Positions 5,601-8,799 of a DNA stretch of 8,799 nucleotides are shown piece by piece. The notes under the pieces were generated by a model, which was not told the DNA's origin, did no database searches, and saw nothing but the letters and a program-made list of their open reading frames with translations. This DNA is from G039029935 sp039029935 (lineage in GTDB: Bacteria > Chloroflexota > Anaerolineae > Caldilineales > Caldilineaceae), in contig JBCCFC010000531.1 of NCBI GenBank assembly GCA_039029935.1, forward strand, positions 1-8,799, read 5' to 3'. Each line of letters starts with the position of its first letter. The first letter of the stretch is position 1. Made by a program: the position numbers and the translations under genes.

Positions 5601-5882
5601 CTATCTTCTTCTAGTGCCTTTTTCGGCTTTAATATGACCACGGAAAAACCGAGTTGGTGCAAACTCGCCTAGTTTATGGCCGACCATGTTTTCAGTAATA
5701 AACACTGGCACGTGGCGGCGACCATCATGAACAGCAATCGTATGCCCAACAAATTGGGGAAAAATTGTAGATGAACGTGACCATGTTTTGACCACTTGGC
5801 GTTTGCCAGTACGATTCAAATCCTCAATTCGTTTTAGCAATTTAAGTTCGATATATGGTCCTTTTTTCAAAGAACGTGACAT
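5601..5882 (-). CDS. rpsS: 30S ribosomal protein S19
   Basis: S19 lies in the 30S head, pairs with S13, and contributes to bridges with the 50S subunit and to the A-site tRNA environment. The 93 residues match the family length. The start MSRSLKKGPYIELKLLKRI, the middle KTWSRSSTIFPQFVGHTIAV and HDGRRHVPVFITENMVGHKL, and the basic end FAPTRFFRGHIKAEKGTRRR are all standard. The ATG at 5882 has SD AGGAG about eight bases away. A small imperfect hairpin (5897-5920) lies just upstream, in the 42-base gap after L2. Confidence 0.98.
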   Translation of the reverse strand: MSRSLKKGPYIELKLLKRIEDLNRTGKRQVVKTWSRSSTIFPQFVGHTIAVHDGRRHVPVFITENMVGHKLGEFAPTRFFRGHIKAEKGTRRR

Positions 5883-5896
5883 AGATAATTCTCCTA

Positions 5897-5920
5897 ATTT
5901 CTGTTATCGGTTAACGAAAT
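5897..5920 (-). repeat. Imperfect hairpin in the L2-S19 spacer
   Basis: ATTTC (5897-5901) pairs with GAAAT (5916-5920) and GTTA (5903-5906) with TAAC (5912-5915), around a five-base loop with one bulged base at 5902. That is nine AT-rich pairs immediately upstream of the S19 SD. A weak mRNA stem is possible; no role can be shown. Confidence 0.35.
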
Positions 5921-5924
5921 GATC

Positions 5925-6761
5925 CTATCGACCACGTCCCTTACGACCACGCACAATCAACTTGTCTGTACGTTTGTTACGACGTGTTTTCTTTCCTAAT
6001 GCAGGCTTACCCCAAGGTGTTTTGGGTCCAGCCATACCAATCGGAGATCGACCTTCACCACCACCATGCGGATGTGAGGCAGGGTCCATTGCGGAACCGC
6101 GTACCGTTGGTCGTCGTCCGAGCCAACGTTTGCGGCCTGCTTTACCAATCTTAATGTTACCATGATCAGGGTTAGAGACCTGACCGATAGTCGCCATGCA
6201 GTTCATATCTACAAAACGTACTTCACCACTAGGCAGACGTATTTGTGCCATGCGACCTTCTTTTGCCAACAACTGTGCTGAGTTGCCCGCACTGCGCACA
6301 AGCTGACCGCCGCGACCTGGATAAATCTCGATATTGTGGATGACCGTACCCAATGGAATTGAGCGAATGGGCAATGCATTCCCTACACGAATATCAACAT
6401 CCGGCCCAGCTATGATTGTCGTGCCAACGGTCAGTCCATTTGGAGCGATAATATAACGTCGCTCATCATCTTCGTACTGGATCAGCGCAATGTATGCACT
6501 TCGGTTTGGATCGTACTCAATGGAATCGACGACACCGGATACACCAATCTTGTCACGTCGAAAGTCAATAATGCGATAACGACGTTTATGACCACCACCA
6601 CGATGGCGAACTGTAATCACACCACGATTGTTGCGACCGGCTTTTCGGCGCAATGGTGCAAGCAGTGATTTCTCTGGGTCTTTGCGTGTAATCTCGTCAA
6701 ATGTCGAGACACTCATACCGCGACGGCCAGGTGATGTTGGTCGATATACTTTAACAGGCAT
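5925..6761 (-). CDS. rplB: 50S ribosomal protein L2
   Basis: L2 is a large 23S-binding protein needed for subunit association and for peptidyl-transferase activity. From the ATG at 6761 it has 278 residues, the family norm. The start MPVKVYRPTSPGRRGMSVST leads into the OB-fold domain (NNRGVITVRHRGGGHKRRYR, about 44-63), then an SH3-like domain (about 125-195, with IPLGTVIHNIEIYPGRGGQL). The conserved HPHGGGEGR motif is at 230-238 and TPWGKPALGKKTR at 248-260; the C-terminus is highly basic. The residue before HPH is Ser (ASHPH), where Asp is usual. The SD AGGAG lies nine bases before the ATG and only three before an in-frame TTG at 6767, so the ATG is preferred. L23 ends 21 bases upstream. 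Confidence 0.98.
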   Translation of the reverse strand: MPVKVYRPTSPGRRGMSVSTFDEITRKDPEKSLLAPLRRKAGRNNRGVITVRHRGGGHKRRYRIIDFRRDKIGVSGVVDSIEYDPNRSAYIALIQYEDDERRYIIAPNGLTVGTTIIAGPDVDIRVGNALPIRSIPLGTVIHNIEIYPGRGGQLVRSAGNSAQLLAKEGRMAQIRLPSGEVRFVDMNCMATIGQVSNPDHGNIKIGKAGRKRWLGRRPTVRGSAMDPASHPHGGGEGRSPIGMAGPKTPWGKPALGKKTRRNKRTDKLIVRGRKGRGR

Positions 6762-6770
6762 AATCAATGA

Positions 6771-6775
6771 CTCCT
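6771..6775 (-). promoter_or_regulatory. SD that fixes the L2 start
   Basis: The minus strand reads AGGAG, nine bases before the ATG at 6761. The in-frame TTG at 6767-6765 would be three bases away, too close, so L2 starts MPVKVYRP. Confidence 0.75.
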
Positions 6776-6782
6776 ATACTCT

Positions 6783-7073
6783 CTACACGCCATCAAACAG
6801 TTGAATTCTATCACCCGCAACCAGCGTGGCCACCGCTTTCTTCCATTTTGGCTTGCGTGTCATTACACGTCGCCAACGTCGTCGGGTCTTGGCAGGCATA
6901 ACCATTATATTAATTGACTCGACCGAGACATCAAAAATTGTCTCGATAGCATCTTTGATTTGAATTTTATTGGCACGCATATCAACTTCAAAGACATATT
7001 GATTATCAAAATCCATCATATCCATTGTCTTTTCTGTCAATACAGGGCGTTTAATCACTTCATAGACATGCAT
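6783..7073 (-). CDS. rplW: 50S ribosomal protein L23
   Basis: L23 sits at the tunnel exit and is the docking site for trigger factor and the signal recognition particle. The 96-residue product starts MHVYEVIKRPVLTEKTMDMM; the segment RPVLTEKT is the family hallmark. Further blocks are YVFEVDMRANKIQIKDAIE and the 23S-binding, Arg/Trp-rich loop AKTRRRWRRVMTRKPKWKKA (about residues 61-80), ending in VATLVAGDRIQLFDGV. Only three bases separate its ATG from the L4 stop, and its SD (GGGGGAG) lies inside the last codons of L4, so translation is probably coupled to L4. Confidence 0.97.
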   Translation of the reverse strand: MHVYEVIKRPVLTEKTMDMMDFDNQYVFEVDMRANKIQIKDAIETIFDVSVESINIMVMPAKTRRRWRRVMTRKPKWKKAVATLVAGDRIQLFDGV

Positions 7074-7076
7074 CGC

Positions 7077-7916
7077 TTATTCTCCCCCACCATCACTAGC
7101 GCCGCCATCATCACGGCTGGCTACAGCATCACTGGCCTCACCGCCCTCATCCTGCGTACCAACGGCTTCGGCAACAACGTCGTCAGCAGTAGCTACAGCA
7201 ACTGGCGCATCTTCGGTATCAGCGACATCGTCAACCGTTACATCTTCGGCTGCTTCCATGACTGGCTCATCGCTCTCAGACGAATTTTCTGCTAGACTCA
7301 GCCAATCCTCAATGTGCATAATGGCTTCTTGAGAAAGAACCACCATATCATAGCCGAGCAGATCACGGATGTTGATATAGCCACTCAACAGCGTCTTCAC
7401 ATTGGGCAGGTTGTTTGCACTACGCTGAACAGTCACATTTTTGGTCGCATCGACCAACAGAACACGTTGATCGGCCAATTCCAATGCATCTAAAATCGCA
7501 ATCATGTCTTTGGTTCGGGGGGCGTCCATTGTCAATTCGTCGATAACGATAATCTGTTCTGATGAGGCTTTGACAGTCAATGCACTGCGTAAGGCAGCAC
7601 GTTGCATTTTCTTGGGAAGAGCTTTTGTATATTTGCGTGGCTGTGGTCCAAATACTGTACCACCACCGACCCAGTTGGGTGCGCGTGTTGAGCCCTGACG
7701 GGCACGGCCTGTACCCTTTTGACGCCAAGGTTTACGTCCACCACCACGAACTTCTTTACGAGTCTTGGTTTTGTGGGTTCCTAAGCGAGCATTCGCCAGT
7801 TGTCGCACCAAGGTTTGGTGCATTAATGATGTATTGACTGGTGCAGCGAAAACACTCTCATTCAAATCAATTTCGCCAGCAACCTCACCAGTCGTTGTTT
7901 TTATAGGCAATAACAT
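7077..7916 (-). CDS. rplD: 50S ribosomal protein L4 with a long acidic C-terminal tail
   Basis: L4 is an early 23S binder whose extended loop reaches the exit tunnel and forms its constriction with L22; in E. coli it also represses the S10 operon. The 279-residue product is much longer than the usual 200-210. Residues 1-210 are standard: LMHQTLVRQLANARLGTHKT, the tunnel loop at about 50-96 (EVRGGGRKPWRQKGTGRARQ, NWVGGGTVFGPQPRKY), KKMQRAALRSALTVKA, and NVKTLLSGYINIRDLLGYD. Residues 211-279 form a low-complexity tail rich in Asp, Glu, Ala, Val and Gly, with 22 acidic residues and only one Arg. The ATG at 7916 has SD GGAG eight bases away. It follows L3 after 72 bases. Confidence 0.97.
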   Translation of the reverse strand: MLLPIKTTTGEVAGEIDLNESVFAAPVNTSLMHQTLVRQLANARLGTHKTKTRKEVRGGGRKPWRQKGTGRARQGSTRAPNWVGGGTVFGPQPRKYTKALPKKMQRAALRSALTVKASSEQIIVIDELTMDAPRTKDMIAILDALELADQRVLLVDATKNVTVQRSANNLPNVKTLLSGYINIRDLLGYDMVVLSQEAIMHIEDWLSLAENSSESDEPVMEAAEDVTVDDVADTEDAPVAVATADDVVAEAVGTQDEGGEASDAVASRDDGGASDGGGE

Positions 7917-7946
7917 AGTTCGTTCTCCGTTACATTCCCATCAACA

Positions 7947-7979
7947 AAAATAGCACAAGCATTCTACCTGTGTTATTTT
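7947..7979 (-). promoter_or_regulatory. Hairpin with a U-run in the L3-L4 spacer
   Basis: In the minus-strand mRNA, thirteen bases at 7979-7967 (AAAAUAACACAGG) face CUUGUGCUAUUUU (7959-7947) around a seven-base loop, with one A-C mismatch and one G-U pair. The stem ends in an uninterrupted run of five U (7950-7946). This looks like a weak intrinsic terminator or attenuator. L4 and all later genes lie beyond it, so full termination would make no sense; partial attenuation or an RNA-processing site is possible. The stem is read from the sequence; its function is inferred. Confidence 0.4.
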
Positions 7980-7988
7980 AAGGGGAGG

Positions 7989-8624
7989 TTACTTTCGCTT
8001 CTTAACCGCTTCTTTCACCATAATCAACCCACCGCGAGCACCAGGAATTGCTCCTTTGACTGCCAGCAGATTGCGTTCAGGATCAACTAAAACAACCTCA
8101 AGGTTCTGAACCGTCACACGCTCATTACCCATTTGTCCAGCCCCTTTTGTACCAGGGAAGGTGTGTCCAGGTGTAGAGCCTGCGCCGCGTGAGCCAGGTG
8201 CGCGTTGACGATCTGATTGACCATGTGTTTTGGGTCCGCCTGCGAAACCATGTCGCTTTACACCACCGGCAAACCCTTTACCTTTAGAGGTGCCCGCAAC
8301 ATCGACATAATCGCCTTCGGAAAAGACATCAGCTTTCACTTCATCGCCCAAACTTAGATTGGGCGTGTCAGCGTAACGGAATTCTCGTAAACGACGAACT
8401 GTTGGTGCGCTTGATTTCTGAAGATGGCCTTTTTGGCCTTTGGTTAACTTACGCTCTGCAACCTCTTCATATCCAAGTTGCACGGCGTTATAACCATCTG
8501 TATCAGTTGTTTTTACCTGAGTCACATAACATGGCCCAGCTTCAATAACGGTGACTGGAATAACTTGCCCTTGATCATTAAAGAGCTGCGTCATCCCAAC
8601 CTTTTTTCCTAAGATTCCTCGCAT
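7989..8624 (-). CDS. rplC: 50S ribosomal protein L3
   Basis: L3 binds the 3' end of 23S rRNA, starts 50S assembly with L24, and reaches toward the peptidyl-transferase centre. The 211-residue product has normal length. It opens MRGILGKKVGMTQLFNDQGQ, with VIPVTVIEAGPCYVTQVKT following. The long loop includes GTSKGKGFAGGVKRHGFAGG (111-130) and GSRGAGSTPGHTFPGTKGAG, then QMGNERVTVQNL. Gln164 in GQMG matches the glutamine methylated by PrmB in E. coli. The ATG at 8624 has SD AGGGGG about six bases away. It is the first gene of the visible operon; S10, which usually precedes it closely, is not in the window. Confidence 0.98.
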   Translation of the reverse strand: MRGILGKKVGMTQLFNDQGQVIPVTVIEAGPCYVTQVKTTDTDGYNAVQLGYEEVAERKLTKGQKGHLQKSSAPTVRRLREFRYADTPNLSLGDEVKADVFSEGDYVDVAGTSKGKGFAGGVKRHGFAGGPKTHGQSDRQRAPGSRGAGSTPGHTFPGTKGAGQMGNERVTVQNLEVVLVDPERNLLAVKGAIPGARGGLIMVKEAVKKRK

Positions 8625-8799
8625 TATTTCCCCCTGGGACTGACGGCTTTCACCACATCATCCCACTGTATCTTCATTTAAAATTACGCTTTATGATTAT
8701 AGAAAATAATCACATTTTTTTGTTTTCAGAGAAGACACACAATCAGACTATTGGTTTATTTTTTAACCTATCCATCTTAACTTATCGTCAATTCCGCAC
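8625..8799 (-). other. Gene-free region upstream of L3
   Basis: All three minus-strand frames are interrupted by stops within the first 35 or so bases from the window edge, so no gene reaches L3 from upstream with normal operon spacing. The stretch is AT-rich, with A and T runs around 8714-8725, and looks like a promoter and leader region. A six-codon end followed by TAA (8797-8777) could be the tail of an upstream gene, but this is too short to judge. Confidence 0.6.
8694..8712 (-). promoter_or_regulatory. Candidate operon promoter (-10) inside a palindrome
   Basis: The minus strand has a perfect TATAAT at 8701-8696, with an A-rich stretch just upstream that could act as an UP element. The best hexamer 17 bases upstream (AACAAA) is a poor -35. 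A start point near 8689 would give a leader of about 65 bases before L3. The -10 forms one part of a 7-bp inverted repeat, TGATTAT (8694-8700) and ATAATCA (8706-8712), which could be an operator or a small leader-proximal stem. The promoter call is an inference from a single hexamer and context. Confidence 0.4.

Noticed and set aside
6960..7295. 111-codon plus-strand frame opposite L23 and the L4 tail
   Set aside because: It lies antisense to two certain genes, and its composition simply mirrors the acidic-tail codons. No domain is recognisable.
7504..7953. Several plus-strand frames opposite L4
   Set aside because: They are short overlapping antisense frames over a conserved gene, with no recognisable protein family.
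1..8799. A hidden novel system such as a defence locus, toxin-antitoxin pair or CRISPR array
   Set aside because: Coding space is almost fully taken by 18 recognised ribosomal proteins, and the longest gene-free gap is 187 bases. I saw no regularly spaced repeats and no accessory gene.

Overview
The window is a ribosomal-protein operon read entirely from the minus strand: the S10/spc cluster in its conserved bacterial order. In transcription order (high to low coordinates) it runs L3, L4, L23, L2, S19, L22, S3, L16, L29, S17, L14, L24, L5, S14, S8, L6, L18 and the first 27 codons of S5, which leaves the window at position 1. Seventeen genes are complete and one is partial. No gene is supported on the plus strand. 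No RNA gene, CRISPR array or transposase was seen.

Organism: a bacterium of roughly balanced GC content. The proteins look most like Chloroflexota. The clues are the L2 N-terminus (PVKVYRPTSPGRRGMSVST), the L18 core (ERPRLNVYRS, then HIYAQVIDD), the Arg/Trp-rich L23 insertion, and a short zinc-ribbon S14. This assignment is from memory of the families and is moderate to weak. Nearly every gene has a clear Shine-Dalgarno (SD) sequence. These SDs support ATG starts inside the longer open frames of L6, L5 and L2, and a TTG start for S3.

Layout: positions 8625-8799 are AT-rich and hold no gene. They contain a perfect TATAAT inside a palindrome, a plausible promoter 5' of L3. S10 (rpsJ), usually directly upstream of L3, is not visible. 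From L3 to S3 (8624-4514) the genes are tightly packed, except for a 72-base L3-L4 spacer with a hairpin. From L16 to L24 there are two spacers with short palindromes. Two spacers are long for such an operon: L24-L5 (158 bases, AT-rich) and S8-S14 (187 bases). The S8-S14 spacer holds a 78-base element with perfect 31-base inverted arms, which resembles a widespread non-autonomous palindromic repeat inserted in the operon.

The products are core ribosome parts: early 23S binders (L3, L4, L24, L22), peptidyl-transferase neighbours (L2, L3, L16), the 5S RNA group (L5, L18), exit-tunnel proteins (L4, L22, L23, L29), and 30S proteins (S3, S5, S8, S14, S17, S19). The least ordinary features are the inserted palindrome, long acidic C-terminal tails on both L4 and L22, a changed residue beside the conserved HPH motif of L2, the TTG start of S3, and several palindromic spacers.
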